NCBI GenBank assembly: GCA_002344795.1
Contig: DDUM01000002.1
Location: forward strand, 650-64,649
Direction of reading: 5' to 3'
From: Flammeovirgaceae bacterium UBA2338
GTDB taxonomy: Bacteria; Bacteroidota; Bacteroidia; Cytophagales; Cyclobacteriaceae
DNA length: 64,000 bases
Shown here: piece by piece, positions 55,180 through 63,123 of the stretch
How positions within the stretch are numbered: position 1 is the stretch's first letter
How the letters are laid out: each line of letters starts with the position of its first letter
Position numbers and translations under genes: made by a program
Notes under the pieces: generated by a model
Told to the model about the DNA's origin: nothing
The model's database searches: none
What the model saw: only the letters and a program-made list of their open reading frames with translations

Positions 55180-55749
55180 ATGGTCACACTCTATATTAAA
55201 AATATGGTATGCAACCGCTGCGTTATGGTGGTGCAACAAGTGTTTGAAAAGCAAGGCTTACAACCTTGGAACGTGACACTTGGGGAGGTACAGTTAAAAG
55301 ACGAGCTTACACAAAGTCAGCTTGACCAACTGGATAAATCACTGGTTGATTTGGGATTTGAAAGAATAGACGACCACAAAGCAAGATTAATTGAGTCGAT
55401 CAAAAAACGCGTTATTCAATTGATCCATCACACCAACCCAACCGAAAGGAAATTCAATTGGTCAACCATTTTATCAGAAGAACTTCACTACGAGTACAAC
55501 TATTTAAGTAGTTTATTTTCTTCCGTGGTTGGGATTACCCTTGAGCAATACATTATTCGACAGAAGATAGAGCGTGTTAAAGAACTTCTGTTTTATGATG
55601 AATTGAGTCTCAGTCAAATTGCTGATTTATTGGGGTATAGTAGTGTTGCCCATTTATCGGGACAATTCAAGAAAATTACAGGATTAACTCCATCTGATTT
55701 AAAGAAGTCGAGAGCAATTGGCCGAAAACCCCTGGATGGTGTTTCATAA
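55180..55749 (+). CDS. AraC-type regulator with N-terminal HMA-like domain
   Basis: 189 residues from the ATG at 55180. The first ~70 residues read as a heavy-metal-associated ferredoxin fold: VTLYIKNMVCNRCVMVVQQVFEKQG (CxxC at residues 11-14), then two strands, helix and final strand. The C-terminal ~85 residues hold a full AraC HTH pair (LEQYIIRQKIERVKELLFYDELSLSQIADLLGYSSVAHLSGQFKKITGLTPSDLKK). It may sense copper or another metal directly. No efflux genes are adjacent. A TATTTTTG box ends 6 bases before the ATG, suggesting a nearly leaderless mRNA. Confidence 0.82.
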   Translation: MVTLYIKNMVCNRCVMVVQQVFEKQGLQPWNVTLGEVQLKDELTQSQLDQLDKSLVDLGFERIDDHKARLIESIKKRVIQLIHHTNPTERKFNWSTILSEELHYEYNYLSSLFSSVVGITLEQYIIRQKIERVKELLFYDELSLSQIADLLGYSSVAHLSGQFKKITGLTPSDLKKSRAIGRKPLDGVS

Positions 55750-55851
55750 TATATAAGAAAGGTTTAAAGACGGATTTTGTTAAGGAGTTTTTCTGTTGGG
55801 CACCATCATGATAGCAAGAATTTATTAATATTGCACCTCAAATTTAATGTT

Positions 55852-55926
55852 CGGGGTGTAGCGCAGCCCGGTTAGCGCACCACGTTAGGGACGTGGGGGC
55901 CGGAAGTTCGAATCTTCTCACCCCGA
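55852..55926 (+). tRNA. tRNA-Pro, anticodon AGG
   Basis: 75 bases forming a complete cloverleaf: acceptor CGGGGTG/CACCCCG, D stem GCGC/GCGC, anticodon stem CCACG/CGTGG with loop TTAGGGA (anticodon AGG at 55887-55889), variable GGGCC, T stem GGAAG/CTTCT with one G-U pair and loop TTCGAAT. C1-G72 and A73 are the bacterial proline identity bases. G37 follows the anticodon, as in other tRNA-Pro. CCA is not encoded. Confidence 0.95.
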
Positions 55927-56045
55927 CAATCAAAAACCCCAGGCATTTGCCTGGGGTTTGTGTTTTATAGCCGAGCCAAGCATCGCTTGGGCGAGGATAT
56001 AAGAAGCAAACCGAAGCGAATGAAATGAGCGAGGGTTTTTGATTG
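55927..56045. mobile_element. 119-bp inverted-repeat element next to tRNA-Pro
   Basis: CAATCAAAAACCC (55927-55939) and GGGTTTTTGATTG (56033-56045) are perfect 13-bp terminal inverted repeats. The left one begins at the first base after the tRNA discriminator. Inside are the tRNA terminator hairpin (ACCCCAGGCA / TGCCTGGGGT, about 55935-55958), and a CCAAGC / GCTTGG hairpin. No reading frame is credible. It looks like a MITE-type element. Confidence 0.65.
55932..55964 (+). terminator. Terminator of tRNA-Pro
   Basis: AACCCCAGGCA / TGCCTGGGGTT stem with a 2-base central loop, followed by TGTGTTTTAT. Confidence 0.85.
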
Positions 56046-56090
56046 AATCCCCCCATTCAAAGATCACCGTAGGTAATCTTCTCACCCCGA
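56046..56090 (+). pseudogene. tRNA-Pro 3' fragment preceded by palindromes
   Basis: AATCTTCTCACCCCGA (56075-56090) is a perfect 16-base copy of the tRNA-Pro 3' end (55911-55926). It is preceded by an imperfect 9-bp palindrome (AAGATCACC / GGTAATCTT, loop GTA), placed where the 5' strand of the T stem should be. A TTGAAT / ATTCAA hairpin with a C6 loop comes before that. Confidence 0.75.
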
Positions 56091-56159
56091 TAAATTATAA
56101 CTCCATAGGCAAAAGCTGGTGGGCTTTTTTATATCTTGTTCCAACAGTAACTCAATTAG

Positions 56160-56828
56160 TTACTTTATTTTTGTCGTAATCAGGATAACTCCGTTTCCGC
56201 CACCACCATAAGTTGTGGTTTCCCCTGCCATAAGGACTTTAATGCTATTTACTTCCTCTACCGACATATTGATAAGTGCATTCATTGTGGAAGGAACTCC
56301 GTTAAGGAAAATTAAAACTGCAGTATTGGCATTAATAGAGGCTTTTCCTCGCATTTGAAATATATCATCAACAATTGTAACTCTTGGAAATTCAATTTCT
56401 ATCATTCGAGGAACACTTTCGTAATCTAAATTCGTAAATTTCTCATCTTTATATTTCGTAAACGCTAGTGTCATCTCATTTCTTTGAATATGGCCCGATT
56501 CTATAGCGTTTTCCATATCACTTTCATCACCACCAAATGATAGATTAACATTTATGGAGTCCGTTAGATTTTTAACTTTAACCAATTTAGACTTAAAGCC
56601 GTCTGCCCTTATAGAAAGCTTATCGTTTTTCTGGCATTCAATAGAAAATTCTCCTAATGAATCTGAAAGAACGGTTGCTCTAGTTTTACGCACAATAATT
56701 TTAGCTTTTGCAATTGGATGTGTATCAAATGCTGTGATTTTTCCATGTACTTGCTTCTGGGCGTTTGTTGAAAAAGCAACCAAACATAGAAAAGCTAAGA
56801 CTATAGTGATCCTATTAGCAGCATTCAT
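56160..56828 (-). CDS. Stand-alone regulatory-like plus TonB-plug-like exported protein
   Basis: 222 residues. Signal peptide (IVLAFLCLVAFSTNAQ), CarboxypepD_reg-like domain (KQVHGKITAFDTHPIAKAKIIVRKT...), then a plug-like segment with VTIVDDIFQMRGKASINANTAVLIFLNGVPSTMNALINMSVEEVNSIKVLMAGETTTYGGGGNGVILITT. That last part is the plug of SusC-like receptors, including the IKVL...YGGGGNGVILITTK motif at its end. The protein stops where the β-barrel should begin. It may be a decoy, a partner, or an old receptor remnant. Confidence 0.82.
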   Translation of the reverse strand: MNAANRITIVLAFLCLVAFSTNAQKQVHGKITAFDTHPIAKAKIIVRKTRATVLSDSLGEFSIECQKNDKLSIRADGFKSKLVKVKNLTDSINVNLSFGGDESDMENAIESGHIQRNEMTLAFTKYKDEKFTNLDYESVPRMIEIEFPRVTIVDDIFQMRGKASINANTAVLIFLNGVPSTMNALINMSVEEVNSIKVLMAGETTTYGGGGNGVILITTKIK

Positions 56829-57185
56829 TAGCTTAATGTTTATCTATTGTTCAGTCGATAACAGAGAATTTTTCATAAAAAAGGATAAAAATCTATTGAA
56901 GTAACGTGGATTCCCTGATCTGACAATAATGTACCGTTTTATTTTCAATAAATTTAATTTGGACTTCAGTTTTCATCCTTTGTGATTGAAATTTGCAGTG
57001 TCTGGTTAAATCATTTATGATATAAAAAATTTAATCTCAATTTTCAGTAGTAAGTTGTTGTTTCTAAGGCCCTTGAATGTGCTGTTTTAATGATGCGTTT
57101 TACTAAAGTGCTTAGTTCTCATAAATTATCTATTCGTTTTACGTTGTAACTAAAATAGGGGAACTTTGCCTATCAAGACTGCATC
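56829..57185. other. 357-base divergent intergenic region
   Basis: AT-rich region between the plug-like gene (minus) and the WG-repeat gene (plus). I found no ORF with coding character, no RNA gene and no strong hairpin. It presumably holds both promoters. Confidence 0.5.
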
Positions 57186-59777
57186 GTGAACAAGACTCGA
57201 ATTGTACTTTTTCTATTGACTATTATTGGGGCCACCTCATTTGCACAAATGGGGCCGGAACGCGCTGCTCAAACACGAATGGGTAAAGGCAAATGGATAA
57301 AGGCAGAACAATCCATAAAGAAGGCATTGAGAAAGGACACGGTAAATGCTGAAGCAAAATTGGTCTATGCACAGTGGTATTTTTCTACCGACAATCCGAA
57401 ATACAGTATTGATTCGGCTTATAAATATACGCTTGCCTCACTGAATGCGTACAGTAGAGCAGATTTGCGTCAAAGGGAAAAGATGCAACGCTTTCCACTT
57501 GATAGCAGCATCCTTGTTCACTTGCGTGAGCAAATTGATAGTGCCGCATTTGTTCGGGCAAAAGAATATAATTCTGAAGGAGCCTACATTGCTTTCTTAC
57601 GAAGGTTCACTTTTGCCAAACAACGAGAAAATGCAATAGAGCTTCGTGATGAAGTATCTTTTTTGGATGCACTCAAATACAATACCTATCAGAGTTTCGA
57701 TGAGTACCTTAAAAAGTATCCTGATTCTCATCGGTACGCGGATGCAAAGAACCGTTACGATAAATTATTGTACGAGGACAAAACCAAAGACGGAAAGTTA
57801 AAAAGCTTCATTTCGTTCTATACAGAATATTCCGGCAGCCCCTATAAAAATACCACCCTTGAGCAAATATTTGGAATTGCTACGGCCTCTGGTGAAGTAC
57901 AGGATTACATCGATTTTATGTCTCGGTATAAAACATCAAAATCATTGGTGAAAAGAGCCAGGGATATGGCCTTGCATGTAGCACTGCAACAAAATTTTAA
58001 AATCCCTACAGTAATTTTGACCGACTCCATCAAGCAGGTATTGGATGATGATGCCTATTGGGTTCCGATTCTGAAAAATGGAAAGTTTGGTTTTATCAAT
58101 AGTGATGGCGAAGAGAAACTTGAGCCGCAATTTGATGGTATCCAGGAAGACTATTTATGTGGTAATATAGAAGACGACTTTCTGGTAACATCAAAAGGAG
58201 TAGTGAGCAGATCAAATCAACTCTTATGCGCTGGAGAAGTGGAGTCAGTCGATGATTTAGGTTATGGGATTTTACGCGTTGATTTAAAAGGGTGCTCGCG
58301 ACTGATTCATAAATCTGGTTTTGCGATCCTGCAAGATTGTGTAGATGATGCAAGGATTATAGCGGGTCATTTTTTAGCCATTAAAATGAATGAAAAATGG
58401 GCACTGCATTCTTTTTCAGGGAGAAAGTTGATTGATGAAACATATGATAACATCCGATCGGAGGAAAATGTGATTGTATTTAGCAGAAAGGGAAAACAAA
58501 TGCTCAACACAATTGAGCAAATTGTGGAGGCAGCAGACAACAATCCTTTACCTGATAAAATGGTGTTTGATGAAGTGAGAAAACTCAGTTCTGATAAAGT
58601 ACTGGTGAAGAACGGTGCATTGGAGGGTGTTGTAAATTCTGATTTGAAATTTATCATTCCACTGGACAGGCAGGAACTTACCCTAACATCATTTGGGTTT
58701 ACAAAAAAAGTTTTGAATAAGGTGACCACGGTGGGGCTTTCTGAGGTCATTGATAAAGAGGAATTCAGCGAAATAAAACCCTACCTGAATTGGCTGGGTT
58801 TATATAATTCAAACCGCGCAAAGCTCTATCACCAACCCTCCGCTAAGGTCGTGGAAGAAGGTCTCGATAGTTTATGGTTTACCAATAGATTGGCCATGGC
58901 AACTACGGGAGATTCCATGAAAGTAATTTTCGGATCGGGCAGAAAAATGGTTTTCCCGAAGTCAACTAAGGTGACTTTTGTAAAAAGTCCTGATTCAGTG
59001 CGTTTCTTTTACCTGGAAGAAAAAAATAAAAAACAATTGTATGAGGTTGATTCAGGCATCAAGAGATTCTCATTGGAGTTTGATCATATTGAAGAGCTGG
59101 GAGATGGTTTGTTTTTAATAGAACTTAAAAATAAAAGAGGAATCGTGGGAATGGATGGAAAAATAGTTCTGCCGTTGGAGTATGATGCGATAATCCGGTC
59201 TTCCGATAAGGTGATTTCCTTATTAAAGGACAAAAAATTTGGTCTTTATGATATCAGAAAGAAGAAGCTATTCAAGGCGGAATATGACAGAAATATTACT
59301 TTCTTTAATGAATCTATTCTTATTGTGTTCCGCGATGGCGCATATGGGTTTATGGATATGACATCTGCGCCAATATCACCTTTTGAGTTTGACGAAGTAA
59401 GACCATGGAGTGATTCTTCCGCCATGGTGCGAAAGAATTTTCGTTGGATGGTTTATTCTGTGTATGATAGGAAAATTTCACATGAGCAGATAAAAGATTA
59501 TCGTCTTATAAAGGACACTCCTGGGGAGAGGATTGCAATTATTCATAAGGGAAATGAATATGGTGTGCTCAGTAGTACCCGGGGATTGGTAATTCCACCT
59601 ACTTTCAGTGATGTTCTTAATCTTGGGACTGCTGAGAAGCCCCTTTACTTTACAGAGAAAAATGTAGAGGAGGCTGAAATTTTTGTGGTGATCTACTATG
59701 ATGAAAATGGGCAGATGATAAGAAGGCAGATATATGAAGCGGATGAGTATGATCGGATTTACTGCAGACGGAATTAA
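57186..59777 (+). CDS. Exported WG-repeat protein
   Basis: 863 residues. Signal peptide (VLFLLTIIGATSFAQ), a helical TPR-like N-terminal part (KGKWIKAEQSIKKALRKDTVNAEAKLVYAQ), and from ~residue 280 many WG-type repeats (PILKNGKFGFINSDGEEKLEPQFDGI, LKNKRGIVGMDGKIVLPLEYDAI, LKDKKFGLYDIRKKKLFKAEYD, FRDGAYGFMDMTSAPISPFEFDEV). This resembles other Bacteroidota WG-repeat proteins of unknown function. The start is GTG at 57186. It runs in the same direction as the alkaline phosphatase 71 bases on. Confidence 0.85.
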   Translation: MNKTRIVLFLLTIIGATSFAQMGPERAAQTRMGKGKWIKAEQSIKKALRKDTVNAEAKLVYAQWYFSTDNPKYSIDSAYKYTLASLNAYSRADLRQREKMQRFPLDSSILVHLREQIDSAAFVRAKEYNSEGAYIAFLRRFTFAKQRENAIELRDEVSFLDALKYNTYQSFDEYLKKYPDSHRYADAKNRYDKLLYEDKTKDGKLKSFISFYTEYSGSPYKNTTLEQIFGIATASGEVQDYIDFMSRYKTSKSLVKRARDMALHVALQQNFKIPTVILTDSIKQVLDDDAYWVPILKNGKFGFINSDGEEKLEPQFDGIQEDYLCGNIEDDFLVTSKGVVSRSNQLLCAGEVESVDDLGYGILRVDLKGCSRLIHKSGFAILQDCVDDARIIAGHFLAIKMNEKWALHSFSGRKLIDETYDNIRSEENVIVFSRKGKQMLNTIEQIVEAADNNPLPDKMVFDEVRKLSSDKVLVKNGALEGVVNSDLKFIIPLDRQELTLTSFGFTKKVLNKVTTVGLSEVIDKEEFSEIKPYLNWLGLYNSNRAKLYHQPSAKVVEEGLDSLWFTNRLAMATTGDSMKVIFGSGRKMVFPKSTKVTFVKSPDSVRFFYLEEKNKKQLYEVDSGIKRFSLEFDHIEELGDGLFLIELKNKRGIVGMDGKIVLPLEYDAIIRSSDKVISLLKDKKFGLYDIRKKKLFKAEYDRNITFFNESILIVFRDGAYGFMDMTSAPISPFEFDEVRPWSDSSAMVRKNFRWMVYSVYDRKISHEQIKDYRLIKDTPGERIAIIHKGNEYGVLSSTRGLVIPPTFSDVLNLGTAEKPLYFTEKNVEEAEIFVVIYYDENGQMIRRQIYEADEYDRIYCRRN

Positions 59778-59848
59778 CAGGGTCTTATAGATATCTTGAG
59801 TTTTTGATTTGAATAACTTATACCTTAGGGTCTTTAAATAAATATGAA

Positions 59849-61498
59849 ATGAGAATTACTTTTTTATTACTTGTTTTTGGCAGCTTTTGTGCCCACGGCC
59901 AAAATACCAATTCTTTTCCTGACAGACCGAAAATGGTGGTCGGTATTGTGGTCGATCAAATGAGGCAAGAATATTTGTATCGCTTTGCTCCTAAATTTGG
60001 AGAGGGAGGATTTAAAAGATTAATGAACCAGGGCTTTATGTTGAGCAATGGTCATTATAATTATGTTCCAACCTACACCGGGCCAGGCCATGCTTCGGTC
60101 TATACGGGTGCAACACCTGCCACGCATGGTATTATAGCAAATAATTGGTATGACAAAGTCACTCATAAAATGGTGAATTGTGTTGAAGACGAAAACCAAA
60201 AAGTGGTAGGTACCGACAATGGCAATGGAGATGTTTCTCCCTGGAGATTGTTGTCTTCAACGGTTACTGATGAATTGGAACTGGCCACGCAGAGACGATC
60301 GAAAGTAATTGGTATTTCCATAAAAGACAGGGGAGCCGTGTTACCTGCAGGACACACTCCCGAGGGTGCTTACTGGTATGACTCAAAGACTGGGAAATTT
60401 ATTTCCAGTACATTTTATAAAGCTGGTTTACCCGCATGGTTGGATAAATTCAATGCACTCAATCTGGCCAATCAATACCTCAACGAAACCTGGAATACGG
60501 TTTACCCAATTCAGGATTACAAAGAAAGCGGCCCCGATGACACTGCCTATGAAGATATTCCGAAAGGAAAGGAGCGTCCCACCTTTCCTTACAATTTAAA
60601 AGAACTGAGGAAACAAAATGGAGAGTATGCTTTGTTACCTGAAACACCCTACGGAAATGAAATACTTACTCAACTGGCTTTGGCAGCCATTGATGGGGAA
60701 GACATGGGAAAAGATGAGTGGACGGATTTTTTGGCGGTTTCGTATTCATCCACTGATTTGATTGGTCATGCAATGGGGCCTAACTCTGTAGAAGTAGAAG
60801 ACACCTATATCAGACTTGATAGGAATATAGAAGCATTGTTGAAAAAATTGGATGCACTGCTGGGCAAAGACCAATACCTGATTTTTCTAACAGCAGATCA
60901 TGCTGTTGCAGAAGTACCACAATATCTAAAAGATTTGAAAGTGCTTTCTGATGGTTCTGAACCGGTTAAATACGAGGCGGGGTTAAAGGACTTTTTAGGT
61001 TCATACTATCCAGGAAAAAATTTGATTAAAAACATCAGTAACAATCAGATTTTCTTTGATCATGAATCATTTGATTTTGATCCAAAATCATCTGGTGTTG
61101 AATATTTGATTGTGTCGGAGCTTACCCGTAGCTATTTGCAAAAGCAACCGGGCATAGCTTCTGTATATACACGTCAGATGATTCAGGCTGCTGCCTTCGA
61201 TGAGGGGGGTGTAAAAGGGATGATAAGGAGAGGTTTTAATGACAACAGATCGGGAGATATTGTGGTAGTGACTGAACCCGGCTGGGTAATAGGAGCGGGA
61301 GCCACAGGAGCAACTCATGGTTCCAATTATACCTATGATACACACGTGCCCATATTGTTTTATGGCTTCGGTGTGAAGCAGGGGACTACTGCTAATTATC
61401 ATGCCATTACCGATATCGCCCCAACAGTATCTACCATTTTAAGAATTAAGTTTCCAAGTGGCAGTACAGGTCAACCTATTACGGAGCTTCTGAAATAA
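59849..61498 (+). CDS. pafA: PafA-type alkaline phosphatase
   Basis: 549 residues with signal peptide (LLLVFGSFCAHGQ). The type I phosphodiesterase/phosphatase core is intact: metal ligand Asp36 in VVDQMRQ, nucleophile Thr77 in TYTGPGHAS, a WYD-adjacent Asn at 98/99, and Lys159/Arg161 in ISIKDRGAVLPAGHTPEG, which together are the PafA monoesterase set. LTADHAVAEVPQ and GATGATHGSNYTYDTHVPI carry the other metal ligands. PafA is a phosphate-insensitive periplasmic alkaline phosphatase widespread in Bacteroidota. Confidence 0.95.
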   Translation: MRITFLLLVFGSFCAHGQNTNSFPDRPKMVVGIVVDQMRQEYLYRFAPKFGEGGFKRLMNQGFMLSNGHYNYVPTYTGPGHASVYTGATPATHGIIANNWYDKVTHKMVNCVEDENQKVVGTDNGNGDVSPWRLLSSTVTDELELATQRRSKVIGISIKDRGAVLPAGHTPEGAYWYDSKTGKFISSTFYKAGLPAWLDKFNALNLANQYLNETWNTVYPIQDYKESGPDDTAYEDIPKGKERPTFPYNLKELRKQNGEYALLPETPYGNEILTQLALAAIDGEDMGKDEWTDFLAVSYSSTDLIGHAMGPNSVEVEDTYIRLDRNIEALLKKLDALLGKDQYLIFLTADHAVAEVPQYLKDLKVLSDGSEPVKYEAGLKDFLGSYYPGKNLIKNISNNQIFFDHESFDFDPKSSGVEYLIVSELTRSYLQKQPGIASVYTRQMIQAAAFDEGGVKGMIRRGFNDNRSGDIVVVTEPGWVIGAGATGATHGSNYTYDTHVPILFYGFGVKQGTTANYHAITDIAPTVSTILRIKFPSGSTGQPITELLK

Positions 61499-61515
61499 TG
61501 GTATTGAAGCAAACA

Positions 61516-61546
61516 AAAAAGGCTAACGATATTCGTTAGCCTTTTT
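61516..61546. terminator. Bidirectional terminator
   Basis: GGCTAACGA / TCGTTAGCC, a 9-bp stem with a TAT loop between A6 and T5 runs, in the gap between the convergent pafA and symporter genes. Confidence 0.9.
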
Positions 61547-61566
61547 ATTAAAGTAAGATATAGGTT

Positions 61567-62952
61567 TTAAGCTCCGGCAAATATTCCGAATACTCCCATC
61601 ATGTTTAGCAATACCAGCAAAATCACGGCAGGACACACAAACCTGATGAAGAAAACAAATGCTTTGGAGGCAAAATTGCCTGCCTTGAAGGAAGGAGAAC
61701 CATTATCCAGTTCGCCCACAATGTTTTCGATCGGAAGTTTCCAGGCTACATAAAGACAAGTGGTTAATGCCACTACTACAATAAAGAAGGTTCCAAAAAT
61801 GTAGTCAACGATGTTTTGAAATCCTAAAATATCACCTGTCCAGGGTAATGAAAATCTAAGGTTAGTAAATAAATCGCTGGCGCCATGAGATAGGGCAGAA
61901 GGAACGCCAACAAGGAACGTTGCAATACCAACAAACCAAGCTGCTTTTTTTCTACTCCATTTTTTCTCATCAATGAAATAAGAAGCAGGGACTTCAAGCA
62001 TCGAGATAGAGGAGGTAAGTGCTGCAACCATCAATAGTAAGAAGAAAAGGGCGCCAATGATGTTACCTCCTGGCATGGTACTGAATATGTCTGGCAATAC
62101 CTGGAAAACAAGAGTAGGTCCTGCTTCAGGTGATTTACCAAATGCGAAAACAGCAGGAAAAATCATGAAGCCTGAAAGTAATGCAATTCCTGTATCCATC
62201 AAACCAACATAAATCCCACTTTCAACGAGATTAGAATCTTTCGGCAGATAAGAACCATAAGTAATCATGATACCCCAACCTATACTCATGGAGAAGAACG
62301 CCTGACCCAATGCGGCCAAAATACTATTGGCGGTCAATTTTGAAAAATCAGGCTTCAGGTAAAATTCAACACCTGCCATTGCTCCCTCTAACATTAAGCT
62401 TCTGATAGCAACCACAAAAATCAATATGAATAAAACAGGCATTAAGATTTTAGCTGCCTTTTCAATTCCACCGGATACGCCTCCGAGCACAATGAGTACA
62501 GTGACAAGCATAAACCCTCCTGATAGAATGATAGCGGCTGTGCCGTTAGCGGCAAAAGCTTCGAATCCGGCCGTTGCACCAATGAGTGACTTGTAAATGT
62601 AACCCACTGTCCATCCTGCGATCACACCATAATAGGAAAGCACAAAGAAACTGACACACAATGCGAGAATTGCACCGGCACCCATCCAAACAGCATTGGC
62701 ACCTGTGTCTTTAAATGCGCCAATGGTACTTTTCTTTGTGAAGCGCCCCAATCCCATTTCTGTGAATAGAAGGGGTACCCCTATCAACAAGACACATAGT
62801 ATGTAGACCATTACGAAGGCACCACCTCCATTTTGTCCGGTGATGTATGGGAAACGCCAGATGTTGCCCAATCCTACGGCTGAACCGGCTGCGGCCATAA
62901 TAAAGCCAAACTTCGAGCCCCACTGGCCCCTGTTATCGGTAGAAACGCTCAT
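61567..62952 (-). CDS. Sodium-dependent transporter, NSS/SNF family
   Basis: 461 residues with twelve membrane segments. RGQWGSKFGFIMAAAGSAVGLGNIWRFPYITGQNGGGAF holds the Na+-site and substrate motif of NSS transporters (GSAVGLGNIWRFPY). LGQAFFSMSIGWGIMITYGSY, PGGNIIGALFF and SSISMLEVPASYFIDEKKWSRKKA are typical. It imports an amino acid or similar solute with Na+. A second copy lies just upstream at 63124. Confidence 0.95.
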   Translation of the reverse strand: MSVSTDNRGQWGSKFGFIMAAAGSAVGLGNIWRFPYITGQNGGGAFVMVYILCVLLIGVPLLFTEMGLGRFTKKSTIGAFKDTGANAVWMGAGAILALCVSFFVLSYYGVIAGWTVGYIYKSLIGATAGFEAFAANGTAAIILSGGFMLVTVLIVLGGVSGGIEKAAKILMPVLFILIFVVAIRSLMLEGAMAGVEFYLKPDFSKLTANSILAALGQAFFSMSIGWGIMITYGSYLPKDSNLVESGIYVGLMDTGIALLSGFMIFPAVFAFGKSPEAGPTLVFQVLPDIFSTMPGGNIIGALFFLLLMVAALTSSISMLEVPASYFIDEKKWSRKKAAWFVGIATFLVGVPSALSHGASDLFTNLRFSLPWTGDILGFQNIVDYIFGTFFIVVVALTTCLYVAWKLPIENIVGELDNGSPSFKAGNFASKAFVFFIRFVCPAVILLVLLNMMGVFGIFAGA

Positions 62953-63123
62953 TGCTTACTTTTTAGGTTTAGTTAATACAAGTGAAGCAGCCAATTTTCA
63001 AAAAAAAATCAACTAATCAAACACCAGTAGGGACAGGATAGCCCATTATCGTTCCTGCGGGTGAGAATAATTTCGCCTAGATCCTATAACTACACCAAAC
63101 GGGGGCAAATAACCCTGTTCTTC
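62953..63123. other. 171-base gap between the two symporter genes
   Basis: No ORF with coding character. It has the promoter of the first symporter on the minus strand; no clear hairpin or σABfr box seen. Confidence 0.4.

Noticed and set aside
55844..56056. 70-codon minus-strand frame across tRNA-Pro
   Set aside because: It runs antisense through the tRNA, terminator and inverted repeats and has no protein features.
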